A DNA stretch of 64,000 nucleotides from Thermoplasmata archaeon (GTDB lineage: Archaea; Thermoplasmatota; Thermoplasmata; Lutacidiplasmatales; UBA184): the NCBI GenBank assembly GCA_022750195.1, contig JAKIWE010000003.1, positions 124,001-188,000 on the forward strand, written 5' to 3'. Made by a program: the position numbers and the translations under genes. The notes beneath the pieces are model-generated. The model saw nothing but the letters and a program-made list of their open reading frames with translations. It was not told the origin of the DNA and ran no database searches. Below, piece by piece: positions 35,336 through 42,903 of the stretch; positions within the stretch are counted from its first letter, which is position 1; each line of letters starts with the position of its first letter.

Positions 35336-35863
35336 CTACGGCAGGAAGACAACGGCGGCGATGCAGACGCCGTAGTGGTCCATCGGGATGACCAGCTCCT
35401 CGGCGCGGTAGTGGATGCGGCGGAGCTCGACCCCGCGGAAGTGGGCGATCTCCTCCATCCGCCACTTAAGGAACTCCTTGAGCGATTTCTGCGTGCCGTG
35501 GAGATGGCCCTCGGCCACGTAGCCCCCCTGCCCGTCGGTCCGGAAGCCGTAGGCGATCCCCGCGCTGATCACTTCGCCTTCCCCGCCTCCGTGACGGGCG
35601 AGGACGCAGTGGGTGATCGCCCCCCGAGGGATGGGGGCGCGGTCGACCTGTCGGATCCCGATCGGGAGCACGGACGAGACGCTGACCAGGTTCTGCTCGC
35701 CGATACGGGCCTCGAGGAGCGCGAGGTCGAAGGCGTTGAGCTCGCTCGTCTTGTTGATGCCCTTGCCGCTCGTGATGAAAAACCGCGTTGGCACCGGCAC
35801 CAAGGTTCCCGGCGTCGGGTCCCGGGTGCGGGGCACGAGAGTCGCGGATGCGTCCGGAGCCAT
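35336..35863 (-). CDS. pdaD: Pyruvoyl-dependent arginine decarboxylase
   Basis: A 175-residue proenzyme that makes agmatine for polyamine synthesis. Self-cleavage should occur between S63 and S64 in NLVSVSSVLP, generating the pyruvoyl group on the new N-terminus. Preceding FFITSGKGINKTSELNAFDLAL and the following GEGEVISAGIAYG are family motifs. The N-terminus has about 25 extra residues before the conserved VPTRFF strand; a later start is possible. Confidence 0.93.
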   Translation of the reverse strand: MAPDASATLVPRTRDPTPGTLVPVPTRFFITSGKGINKTSELNAFDLALLEARIGEQNLVSVSSVLPIGIRQVDRAPIPRGAITHCVLARHGGGEGEVISAGIAYGFRTDGQGGYVAEGHLHGTQKSLKEFLKWRMEEIAHFRGVELRRIHYRAEELVIPMDHYGVCIAAVVFLP

Positions 35864-35898
35864 AACGGTTCGCTCGGCCCGGGCCGTCAGAGGCTGTT

Positions 35899-36471
35899 TC
35901 AGACCATGATGGCGTGGCGACGACGCATGGACGCCTCCGACTCGCCCCGGGCGTGCATGATCTCGGCGATCACGGCGTCCGTCAACCGCAGCGCCGCGGA
36001 TTCGAAGAGCGTCCCGAGCGGGGCGAGGCGGGCCCGGGCCTCGTCCTCCGGGAACTCGAGAGCGATCAGGAGCGTGGCCGCGTGGGCGAGCTTCGAGCTC
36101 GCCTTGCCGGTGACCACGACGAGCTTCGCGCCTTCGCGCCGAACGATGTTCGCGGTCTGGATGCTCGACTGGCTCTCGCCGCGGTCGGAGACGATCACGA
36201 CGGCGTCGCCCGACCGAACGATCGGCGTGACGCTCTCGCCGATCACGTAGGCGGTAAGGCCGGTCTGCACGAGGCGCATCGCAAAGGCGCGTCCGATGAT
36301 CCCCGACCGACCCGCGCCGTAGACGAAGATCGCGGGCGCAGCCAGGAGGATCCCGACGGCGCGCGCGATCTCGCTCTCGGGAATCTCCCGGAGGCTGCCC
36401 GCGACCCGCCGTTCTAGGTAGTCCAACGAGGCCCGGTACGTGCTCCCGTCAACGGCGACCGGATCGGGCAT
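35899..36471 (-). CDS. hxlB: 6-phospho-3-hexuloisomerase
   Basis: A 190-residue SIS-fold isomerase. FVYGAGRSGIIGRAFAMRL is the sugar-phosphate binding loop, and VIVSDRGESQSSIQTA follows. Archaeal PHI works with hexulose phosphate synthase to supply ribulose 5-phosphate from fructose 6-phosphate. No HPS gene is nearby and the partner may lie elsewhere. ATG 36471 overlaps the end of the endonuclease IV-like gene by 23 bases, so the two are coupled. Confidence 0.88.
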   Translation of the reverse strand: MPDPVAVDGSTYRASLDYLERRVAGSLREIPESEIARAVGILLAAPAIFVYGAGRSGIIGRAFAMRLVQTGLTAYVIGESVTPIVRSGDAVVIVSDRGESQSSIQTANIVRREGAKLVVVTGKASSKLAHAATLLIALEFPEDEARARLAPLGTLFESAALRLTDAVIAEIMHARGESEASMRRRHAIMV

Positions 36472-37624
36472 GGGGCCCTCCCTTCTTCGGGGCCGGCCGA
36501 CGCGGGGCGGGGCGCGATGGTCCGGCCGGGCGTGCGGCGGTCTTGGGCGGAACACCTTTGCGCGGGGGAGCCGCAGCATGCGCGCTCTTCGGCGGCGCCG
36601 CCGGAGGTGCGGCATGCCGCTTGGTCCACTTCCGCATCAACGCGCGCTCGTAGAGGAGCTTCATGTACATCGCGTCGTGCTCGAGCAACGGCGAGCTCGA
36701 GATCACCGTGACGTCGAAGTCCCGGTCGGCGAGCAGGTCGGCGAGCGGGTCGAAGCGGACGTGGCCCCGCTTGATCGGGGTGAGCCGGAACTCCCCCGGT
36801 CCGTAGAATTCGACGCCGGAGAAGTTGAGGTAGAGCTCCCCACCGCTCGCCTCCACGAACTGGTCGATGACCGGTGCCAGCTGCGCAGCGTCTTCGAAGT
36901 TCGTCCGTTCGCGCGCCGCGAGGTGCGGAAGGTTGAGCACGGGGACGACGCCCTTGACCCGGTGTGCCAGGTCGAGCACCTCCTCCCGCGAGCCGAAGAC
37001 ATCGGGGTGTCCGCTCGGCTCGATGCCGAGGCGGACATGCCCTCCGGAGTAGCCCTTGAGCCAGCTCGAGAGACTCTGCGTGATCTCGCTGAGGTCGTGC
37101 ACGCTGTCGGCCCGGTCGCCGGTGCCGTAGAAGCCGAGGTGCGTCAGCGTGAGCCGGGCCCCGAGCCCATCGGCGAGCACGCCCGCCCACTGGATCTGGC
37201 GGATCGACCGGTCGCGCGCCTCTTGGCTCCCGAAGAAGTCGACGTAGTACGGAGCGTGGAGCGTGAGGTCGACGTCCAGCGCCCTCGCGAGCGCCCGAGT
37301 CTGGTGAAGGTCGCTGTAGTCCTTCGCGAGGCTCCACGTCAGCGTCGTGATCGTGTCGCGCCGTCGGATGGGGGCGGTCACCGGCATCACCTCGGCGGTG
37401 GCGGTGGCCTTGCCCCCGGCGGCCACCTCGACGACCAGCTGGCCGGGGAGCTCCTTCCCGCCTTTGCCGATCTCCTCGTCGAGGACGACGCGCGACATGG
37501 GGTTCACCTTGATGAACTGCACCTCCATCGCCGTCAACCCGAGGTGGTGGACGTCGGAGATGCCGTCCCGTAGGGTGCGACCCTTGCAGGAAAGAGGGAT
37601 TCCTGCAGGCCCGAACCGTATCAC
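36449..37624 (-). CDS. Endonuclease IV-like TIM-barrel protein
   Basis: A 391-residue protein. The barrel is marked by VDLTLHAPYYVDFFG, LTLTHLGFYG, RLGIEPSGHPDVFG, PVLNLPHLAARE and the late YLNFSGVEFYG, keeping many but not all of the metal-binding His/Glu/Asp positions of AP endonuclease IV/xylose isomerase-like barrels. The last 60 residues are a basic Ala-Pro-Lys tail of the kind that binds nucleic acid. It may act on abasic DNA, or it may be a sugar isomerase; I lean to the first. GTG 37624 follows a strong TATA box. Confidence 0.75.
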   Translation of the reverse strand: MIRFGPAGIPLSCKGRTLRDGISDVHHLGLTAMEVQFIKVNPMSRVVLDEEIGKGGKELPGQLVVEVAAGGKATATAEVMPVTAPIRRRDTITTLTWSLAKDYSDLHQTRALARALDVDLTLHAPYYVDFFGSQEARDRSIRQIQWAGVLADGLGARLTLTHLGFYGTGDRADSVHDLSEITQSLSSWLKGYSGGHVRLGIEPSGHPDVFGSREEVLDLAHRVKGVVPVLNLPHLAARERTNFEDAAQLAPVIDQFVEASGGELYLNFSGVEFYGPGEFRLTPIKRGHVRFDPLADLLADRDFDVTVISSSPLLEHDAMYMKLLYERALMRKWTKRHAAPPAAPPKSAHAAAPPRKGVPPKTAARPAGPSRPAPRRPAPKKGGPHARSGRR

Positions 37625-37668
37625 AATTAATCAAACCTCAAAACGGAAGAGGCGCTATTTCTCGGGTC

Positions 37669-37675
37669 TATATAT
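37669..37675 (-). promoter_or_regulatory. TATA box upstream of the endonuclease IV-like gene
   Basis: TATATAT on both strands, about 45 bases upstream of the GTG at 37624, leaving a leader of about 20 bases. An AT-rich stretch continues between the element and the gene. Confidence 0.55.
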
Positions 37676-37693
37676 CCGCCCGGTGAACCTCGG

Positions 37694-38344
37694 TTATCGC
37701 CCTTCGACGAGGGGAACGAACCGGCACGCGGGCCCTTCCTCGGTCGTTCCGGAGGTTCCCTCCTTGCGCCATCGCACGAGCACCTGCTCCCAACTGTCGC
37801 CGACCGGGGCGACGAGCACGCCTCCGTCCTTGAGCTGCTCGCGCCAGGCGGGTTGCACGCGAGGCGTCGCGCACGAGACGAGGATCCGGTCGTACGGCGC
37901 CGCACCGGGCCAGCCGCGGACGCCGTCGGTCGCTCGGATCCGGACCGGTCCGGCGTAGCCGTTGGCGCGGACGTTCTCGGCCGCGAACCTTGCGAGCTGC
38001 GGGTCGACCTCGAGGGCCTCGACCACGCCGCCGGGCGAGCAGAGGCGCGCGAGCAGGCAGGCGAGGTAGCCGCTGCCGGCACCGACCTCCAGGACCTTCG
38101 CGCCGGCGAACAGCTCGGACCATTCCAGTTGCAGCGCGACCATGTGCGGCGCGGAGATCGTCGCCTCGGAACCGGGAAGAGGCAGGGGACGATCGGCGTA
38201 CGCCTCTTTTCGCCACGCCGTCTCAACGAACGAATGGCGCGGGAGGGAGCGCATCGCTTCGGCGATTTCCCGTGGGAGAGGGCCGAGAGAACGGACCATT
38301 CGGTCGGCAGCGTCGGTCCACGCCTCGACGGGGGTAGGCGTCAC
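37694..38344 (-). CDS. pcm: Protein-L-isoaspartate O-methyltransferase
   Basis: A 216-residue SAM-dependent repair enzyme. It has the signature LRSLPRHSFV-like helix near residue 31, the AYADRPLPLPGSEATISAPHM segment and the SAM motif LEVGAGSGYLACLLA at residues 84-98. It methylates isoaspartyl residues to start their repair. The GTG start overlaps the RlmE stop (GTGA), so the methyltransferase pair is co-translated. Confidence 0.93.
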   Translation of the reverse strand: MTPTPVEAWTDAADRMVRSLGPLPREIAEAMRSLPRHSFVETAWRKEAYADRPLPLPGSEATISAPHMVALQLEWSELFAGAKVLEVGAGSGYLACLLARLCSPGGVVEALEVDPQLARFAAENVRANGYAGPVRIRATDGVRGWPGAAPYDRILVSCATPRVQPAWREQLKDGGVLVAPVGDSWEQVLVRWRKEGTSGTTEEGPACRFVPLVEGR

Positions 38345-38958
38345 GGTCCTGGGCCAGGGCGAGGTGACGGCCGGAACTCCAGGCCGAGAAGGTAGATCTC
38401 GGACGAGCGCTCGCGAGAGGCCGGCGGCTTCGTCCGCACGACACGACGGAAGTTCGGGTGCAGCTCGCGGACGAGCTCTTCGAGAAGATCGCCCGCAAAC
38501 AGTTTCGCGACGAACCGACCCCGGGGCATTAGGAACCGGTCGCAGAGGGCGAACGCCGACCTCGCCAGGTCGACGCTGCGAGCGTGGTCGGTGGCGTACG
38601 CCCCACTGATCGACGGAGACATGTCCGAGATCACCACATCGAACCGGCGGTCGCCGAGCCGCTCGGCGAGGGCGGGGTCCCCGACGCGTCGTCGGATCAC
38701 CTCGACCCCGTCGATCGGTTCGATCGGGCGGGGGTCGACCGCGACGACCCGACCAGCCGAACCGACGCGCGTTCGCGCGACGATCGACCAGCCGCCGGGC
38801 GCAGCGCCCAGATCGAGCACCGCGTCCCCCGGAACGAACAAGCGGTACCGCTGCGCCAACGCATCGAGCTTGAACGCCGCGCGCGAGCGAAGCCCCTCGC
38901 GCTGGGCCGCGCGGTAGTACGGGTCGCGACGTCGCTCGGAAACGAATCGACGGCCCAC
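38341..38958 (-). CDS. rlmE: 23S rRNA 2'-O-ribose uridine methyltransferase RlmE (FtsJ/RrmJ)
   Basis: A 205-residue Rossmann methyltransferase. The K-D-K-E catalytic tetrad is complete: K30 (RAAFKLDAL), D112 (ISDMSP), K152 (FVAKLF) and E187 (RSSEIYL). The SAM motif is LDLGAAPGGWS. It methylates a ribose in the peptidyl transferase A-loop. GTG 38958 is the start. Confidence 0.94.
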   Translation of the reverse strand: MGRRFVSERRRDPYYRAAQREGLRSRAAFKLDALAQRYRLFVPGDAVLDLGAAPGGWSIVARTRVGSAGRVVAVDPRPIEPIDGVEVIRRRVGDPALAERLGDRRFDVVISDMSPSISGAYATDHARSVDLARSAFALCDRFLMPRGRFVAKLFAGDLLEELVRELHPNFRRVVRTKPPASRERSSEIYLLGLEFRPSPRPGPGP

Positions 38959-39006
38959 ACCGGTGTCAGCCGCTCGCCGCGCATAAGCCGGCCGAGCCGC
39001 GCGCGA

Positions 39007-41130
39007 TCACCCCGGACTAGGCCGCGCGCCGGCGCCGGCGGCGGGCCCAGCGCGGGGGCCACGCTCCAGGGCGACCCAACGTAGGGAGAGCGAGTTCGTC
39101 ACGACGAGGGTCGACGAGATCGCCATCGCCAGCGCGCCGACGATCGGGAGCGTTGCGTAGACGGAGAACCCCCGCCAAGGAACTAGGGCGCCCGCTGCCA
39201 GGGGTAGGAGCACCGCGTTGTACCCCAGGGCCCAGACGATGTTCTGTCGAACTTTGCGGACGGTCGCCCGCGCGAGCCGGAGCGCGAGGGCGACGTCTGC
39301 GAAGCCGGCTCGGACCAGGAGCACTTGGCCCGCATCTCGGGCCACCTCCGTTCCGGTCCCCACCGCGAGGCCGACGTCGGCCGCCGCCAGGGCCGGCGCG
39401 TCGTTGATGCCATCGCCGACGAACGCAACGAGGCGACCCTCCCGCTGGAAGCGCCTCACCCACTCGAGCTTCCCTTCGGGGGTCACTCCCGCGTGCACCT
39501 CCTCGATGCCCGCCGCGCGGGCTACGGCGTCGGCCGCGCGGGCGTTGTCCCCGGTCACCATCACGACGCGGACGCCCTCCGCGCGCAACGTTGCGACAGC
39601 GGCGCCGACGCCCGGTGCGACCGGGTCGCTAAAGGCGATTAGCCCTCGAGGGGACCCGTCCACGACCAGGGCCGAGAGACTCGCACCTTCCGAACTCCAT
39701 CGAGCGGCCGAAGCTCGCATCGACTCCGGCACGCTCTCCAAGTCCGGGAACGGAGGACCTCCACGAAGCTCAACACGGGAAGTGCCCAACCAACCTTCAA
39801 CGCCCCGACCGGCCACGACCGTCACCTCCGAGACCTCCTCCGGCGGGAGGCCTCGACGGCGGACCTCGCCTTCGACAGCATGGGCGAGCGGGTGACGGAC
39901 CCCTCGTTCTAGACCCGCCGCCACCGCTAGGAGTCTACGGTCGTCCCAACCGCCCCAAGCGATCGCGCCGACCACGCGCGCCTGACCCCGGGTGAGCGTC
40001 CCGGTCTTATCGGTGAGAACGATGTCCGCTCGAGCCGCCCGGTCGATCGCGTCTCGGCCACGGAACAGGACCCCGCTCTCCGCTCCGCGCCCCGCCGCGA
40101 CCACCAGGGCTGCTGGGGTCGCGATGCCGAACGCGCACGGACAGGCCGTGATCGCCACCGTCACGAACACTAGGAGGGCGACCGTGGGTCCGCTCCCGAA
40201 CAGCGACCAGCCGAGCGAGGCCGCGATCGCCACTGCGAGGACGAAAGGGACGAACCGTTGGGCGATGCGGTCGGCCAGCCGCTGCAGGGGCAGCTGGCTC
40301 GTCTCGGCCTCCGCCACGAGTTGACCGACCTGAGCGAGGAAGCTGTCCGAACCGACCCCGGTCGCTCGGACCTCGAGAACGCCGTCAAGGTTCGTGGAGC
40401 CCGCGACGACAGGGTCTCCGGCGGCTTTGGGGACCGGGAGGGACTCACCGGTCAGGATCGCCTCGTCGACGCTCGAGCGACCGGTTTGTACCACGCCATC
40501 CGTGGGAAACCGTGATCCCGGCCCGACACGGCAGACGTCGCCGACGCCGAGCTCGGAGACGGGTACCACCGATTCAAGACCGGCCCGAAGCACCGTAGCC
40601 GTCGTCGGCACGAGCTCCGCCAGCCGGCGAACCGCACTCCCCGCCCGATGGCGCGTCAGTTGCTCGAGGTAATTGCCGCTCAGGATCAGCGTGATGATCA
40701 GAGCTGACGCGTCCAAGTACGACGTCGACGGGAGGTGGCCCGGTAGGAGGAGCACGGCCGTGCTGTAGCCGAACGCCACCGTAGTCGCGACCGCAACGAG
40801 GACATCCATGTTCCAAAGGCGGCTGCGCGCGGCATCCCACAGCCCCCGGTAGAAGCCCTGGCCTCCGTAGACCTGCACGACCGCCGCGCACCCGAGCGCA
40901 AGCCACTCGGAGCCCGGGAAACGGACCCCGTAGGCGAGGGCCACGACCGCGAGCGATAAGGGCCATGAGACGGCGAGTCGCAAGCGCAGCTGGGCGACGC
41001 GGCGCGCCGGTTCGGCAAACTCTGTGAGGCACGCGGAGCAGCAGAAGTAGTAGGTCCGATTCTCGCGCGTGAGCGACAGCTCCGCGGTCCGCTCGTCGAC
41101 GAACATCCCGCAGATGGGATCGGTCGCCAA
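39007..41130 (-). CDS. copA: Copper-type P1B ATPase with N-terminal YHS domain
   Basis: A 707-residue heavy-metal pump. Residues 3-40 form a YHS domain (DPICGMFVDE, YYFCCSAC) in place of the usual HMA domain. The membrane CPC motif is at 330-332, TGES at 227-230, DKTGT at 374-378, HP at 413-414 and GDGINDAPAL near 575. CPC pumps of this type export Cu(I). The adjacent YHS protein and the divergent CGNR regulator complete a likely copper-handling unit beside a copper-dependent respiratory locus. Confidence 0.92.
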   Translation of the reverse strand: MATDPICGMFVDERTAELSLTRENRTYYFCCSACLTEFAEPARRVAQLRLRLAVSWPLSLAVVALAYGVRFPGSEWLALGCAAVVQVYGGQGFYRGLWDAARSRLWNMDVLVAVATTVAFGYSTAVLLLPGHLPSTSYLDASALIITLILSGNYLEQLTRHRAGSAVRRLAELVPTTATVLRAGLESVVPVSELGVGDVCRVGPGSRFPTDGVVQTGRSSVDEAILTGESLPVPKAAGDPVVAGSTNLDGVLEVRATGVGSDSFLAQVGQLVAEAETSQLPLQRLADRIAQRFVPFVLAVAIAASLGWSLFGSGPTVALLVFVTVAITACPCAFGIATPAALVVAAGRGAESGVLFRGRDAIDRAARADIVLTDKTGTLTRGQARVVGAIAWGGWDDRRLLAVAAGLERGVRHPLAHAVEGEVRRRGLPPEEVSEVTVVAGRGVEGWLGTSRVELRGGPPFPDLESVPESMRASAARWSSEGASLSALVVDGSPRGLIAFSDPVAPGVGAAVATLRAEGVRVVMVTGDNARAADAVARAAGIEEVHAGVTPEGKLEWVRRFQREGRLVAFVGDGINDAPALAAADVGLAVGTGTEVARDAGQVLLVRAGFADVALALRLARATVRKVRQNIVWALGYNAVLLPLAAGALVPWRGFSVYATLPIVGALAMAISSTLVVTNSLSLRWVALERGPRAGPAAGAGARPSPG

Positions 41131-41186
41131 GGTTCGAGAGCTCGCTTAGGCAATGCGGGTCGCGAGTACCTGAGAGGCCGAGAGGA

Positions 41187-41327
41187 TTACCCGTTCGTTT
41201 GCTGCTTGCGGAACTCTGTTCGGCATCGCTCGCAACAAAAGTAGAACGTCGTACCCCCCACCTCGAGCTTCAGGGCGTTCGCACGGCGTTCGTCAACCAC
41301 CATCCCGCAGATCGGGTCCTTCGCCAT
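41187..41327 (-). CDS. 46-residue YHS-domain protein, likely copper chaperone
   Basis: A single YHS domain: MAKDPICGMVVDERRA, then FYFCCERCRTEF, ending KQQTNG. It is nearly a copy of the N-terminal domain of the adjacent ATPase (DPICGM and YFCC..C..EF shared). C7, C34, C35 and C38 are candidate metal ligands. A Shine-Dalgarno GGAGGT stands a few bases before the ATG, one of the few obvious ones in the window. It probably shares a promoter and transcript with copA, 56 bases downstream. Confidence 0.85.
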   Translation of the reverse strand: MAKDPICGMVVDERRANALKLEVGGTTFYFCCERCRTEFRKQQTNG

Positions 41328-41376
41328 CGCGTTACCTCCACTCCTCGGTCCTCGAACCGCCCTCGCGATGTGGGCC

Positions 41377-41410
41377 GCCTAACCAGACAAATGGTATACA
41401 GTAGTTAGGC
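41377..41410. promoter_or_regulatory. Inverted repeat bracketing a TATA box between the YHS and CGNR genes
   Basis: GCCTAAC at 41377-41383 is the exact reverse complement of GTTAGGC at 41404-41410. The 20-base spacer contains GGTATACA (41393-41400), which is 26-31 bases upstream of the CGNR start and, being nearly palindromic, can also serve the YHS-copA gene on the other strand. A protein bound to both arms would cover the TATA box, making this a likely operator. Confidence 0.55.
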
Positions 41411-41425
41411 TTTGCCTCCACCACG

Positions 41426-41989
41426 ATGCCTCGAGGGCGCCACCTGCCGATCCTATCCAGCTTCGACCGCGAAGCGCAACGGCTCGCTCTGGCACTGCTG
41501 AGCACCGAATGCGCCGTGTGCCGAGGAGGGATCCGCCCGCTGGACCGACTCTCCCAGCCCGCCGAAAGGAGTCGGTGGATTCGGGAGCAGCCGGCTCGAT
41601 GGTCACGCCCGCTCCGGAAGGCCGGCTCGGAGTTGGTACGGACACGCGAGCTGCTCCGCACGCATGTGGATGGAACGATAGGACCCGCTCGTGCGAGGCG
41701 ATTCGAGCGAATGCTGGCGACCGGCCTCCTTCGCCCCTCGCTGACGGCCGACCACGGACTCGTCTTCAAACCGGCACCCAGTGCGACGGCCGATGCGTCG
41801 TGGGTAGCCGCGTTTGGACTGGCTTCCCTCGTCGCTTCGCACCCCGGTCGCGTGCGGCGTTGCGGCCTCCCGCAATGCGGTTGCTACTTTGTCGACATCT
41901 CGCGAAGCGGACGGCGTCGGTGGTGCGCCATGGCGCTGTGCGGAAATCGGGTCAAGGCCCGGCGGCATTACCACCGGGCGCGAGGGTAG
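41426..41989 (+). CDS. CGNR zinc-finger protein, putative transcription regulator
   Basis: A 187-residue protein. The C-terminus RRCGLPQCGCYFVDISRSGRR followed by RWCAMALCGNRVKARRHY is the CGNR zinc finger, with its family-defining C-G-N-R. The helical N-terminal part, with a C-A-V-C pair, resembles the ABATE-type sensor region in position. CGNR proteins are considered stress-responsive transcription regulators, mostly studied in bacteria. Its divergence from the YHS-copA genes and the operator-like repeat suggest it senses copper or oxidant; this is inference. Confidence 0.8.
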   Translation: MPRGRHLPILSSFDREAQRLALALLSTECAVCRGGIRPLDRLSQPAERSRWIREQPARWSRPLRKAGSELVRTRELLRTHVDGTIGPARARRFERMLATGLLRPSLTADHGLVFKPAPSATADASWVAAFGLASLVASHPGRVRRCGLPQCGCYFVDISRSGRRRWCAMALCGNRVKARRHYHRARG

Positions 41990-42033
41990 GAGGTCGCCGC
42001 GTCCCCCGACCGCGGGGGGGAACGGGAGGCGAC

Positions 42034-42354
42034 TTACTTCATCATCGCCGCGCGGGCCTTTGCGATGGCGATGTTGTTCTCGATCGGAGTTGGGAACTTT
42101 ACGGTCTGATGCACCTCGGAGGTCACGAACGGCAGCCATTGCTGGACCGCCAGGAGCATCTTCTCATGGGAGATGTCGCCGCTCACGTAGTAGCCGGAGA
42201 TCCCGTCCAGGAACGAGTGGACTTCCTTGATGAGCCCGCTCTCGACCTGAGAGTGATACAATCCGACGAACGCCTCGTACATCTGGGCCTGCATGGTGGG
42301 GTCCGGCGGCAACAGTTCGGGGCGGAAGTGCCACAGTCCGAAGTAGGTCGGCAT
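42034..42354 (-). CDS. Small protein of unknown function, possibly a dimeric alpha-beta barrel
   Basis: A 106-residue soluble protein beginning MPTYFGLWHF. Alternating strand and helix pattern (YFGLWHFRPELL, MYEAFVGLYHSQVESGLIKEVHSFLDG, YYVSGDISHEKMLLAVQQWLPF) is like small stress or ligand-binding ferredoxin-fold proteins such as the DUF3303 group, but I cannot confirm it. A TATA box (AAAAATATG on the minus strand) lies about 30 bases upstream of ATG 42354; an upstream GTG would add four residues. A strong hairpin lies upstream of the promoter. Confidence 0.65.
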   Translation of the reverse strand: MPTYFGLWHFRPELLPPDPTMQAQMYEAFVGLYHSQVESGLIKEVHSFLDGISGYYVSGDISHEKMLLAVQQWLPFVTSEVHQTVKFPTPIENNIAIAKARAAMMK

Positions 42355-42410
42355 CGTCGAGGGCACCGAGTTCTCCTACATATTTTTGCCCACGGCCACG
42401 GTCCTGACTC

Positions 42411-42443
42411 GACTCCTGCCCCACGCTTTCGACGGTAGGAGTC
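42411..42443. repeat. 10-base inverted repeat forming a strong hairpin
   Basis: GACTCCTGCC at 42411-42420 pairs with GGTAGGAGTC at 42434-42443, all ten positions if one G-U is allowed, with a 13-base loop. It lies between the tRNA-Pro 3' end and the TATA box of the downstream minus-strand gene. It could terminate the tRNA transcript or be an operator. The rest of the 42355-42529 gap shows only the TATA box. Confidence 0.5.
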
Positions 42444-42529
42444 AGTTGCGGCCCGAGAGGAGCTCACCCCCAGTTCGGGGGATCCCGCTTCCGGAAACAC
42501 GTCGTCGGCCGGGTACCTCGGACGGAGGA

Positions 42530-42604
42530 TGGGGCCGTCCGAATTTGAATCGGAGTCTCTTGCACCCCAAGCAAGAAGGATGGACCAAGCTACCCCACGG
42601 CCCC
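42530..42604 (-). tRNA. tRNA-Pro(GGG)
   Basis: The minus strand folds into a full cloverleaf. A perfect 7-base acceptor stem GGGGCCG/CGGCCCC with discriminator A. The anticodon arm CTTGC-TTGGGGT-GCAAG has anticodon GGG, which reads proline codons. The T-arm is TCCGA-TTCAAAT-TCGGA. CCA is not encoded and no intron is present. Length is 75 bases. Confidence 0.95.
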
Positions 42605-42663
42605 ACCGGGGGAGGTTCGGCCGCCGACCGAGGTTCGAGAGATAACCGTTTCCCCGGCGAGGC

Positions 42664-42879
42664 TCAACGAATGAACAGCCAGGTCGCGATCCCGGCCACC
42701 GAGATGATCGCCGTGTTCGCGAGCGAGAGCCAGAAGAACTCACGGAGGTCCTTGCGACCCTCCGCCGGAGCGACCTGCGGGCCGGGCGTCGAGCCCCCGG
42801 GCGTAAGGGTGTACGGCGTTCGGAACGCGGAGGGGACCGGCGTCGCCATACCGTCGGGGCCAGCCGGACCGAGGTTCAT
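42664..42879 (-). CDS. Small single-helix membrane protein
   Basis: A 71-residue protein: a Pro/Gly-rich N-terminal half, a charged patch (AEGRKDLREFF) and one C-terminal transmembrane helix (WLSLANTAIISVAGIATWLFI) ending after one Arg. This resembles accessory subunits of respiratory complexes or tail-anchored proteins. No family is recognised. It sits between tRNA-Pro and an unknown protein at the edge of the respiratory locus. Confidence 0.55.
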   Translation of the reverse strand: MNLGPAGPDGMATPVPSAFRTPYTLTPGGSTPGPQVAPAEGRKDLREFFWLSLANTAIISVAGIATWLFIR

Positions 42880-42903
42880 ATCGGCTTCGTCCGTTCGGTG
42901 CGA

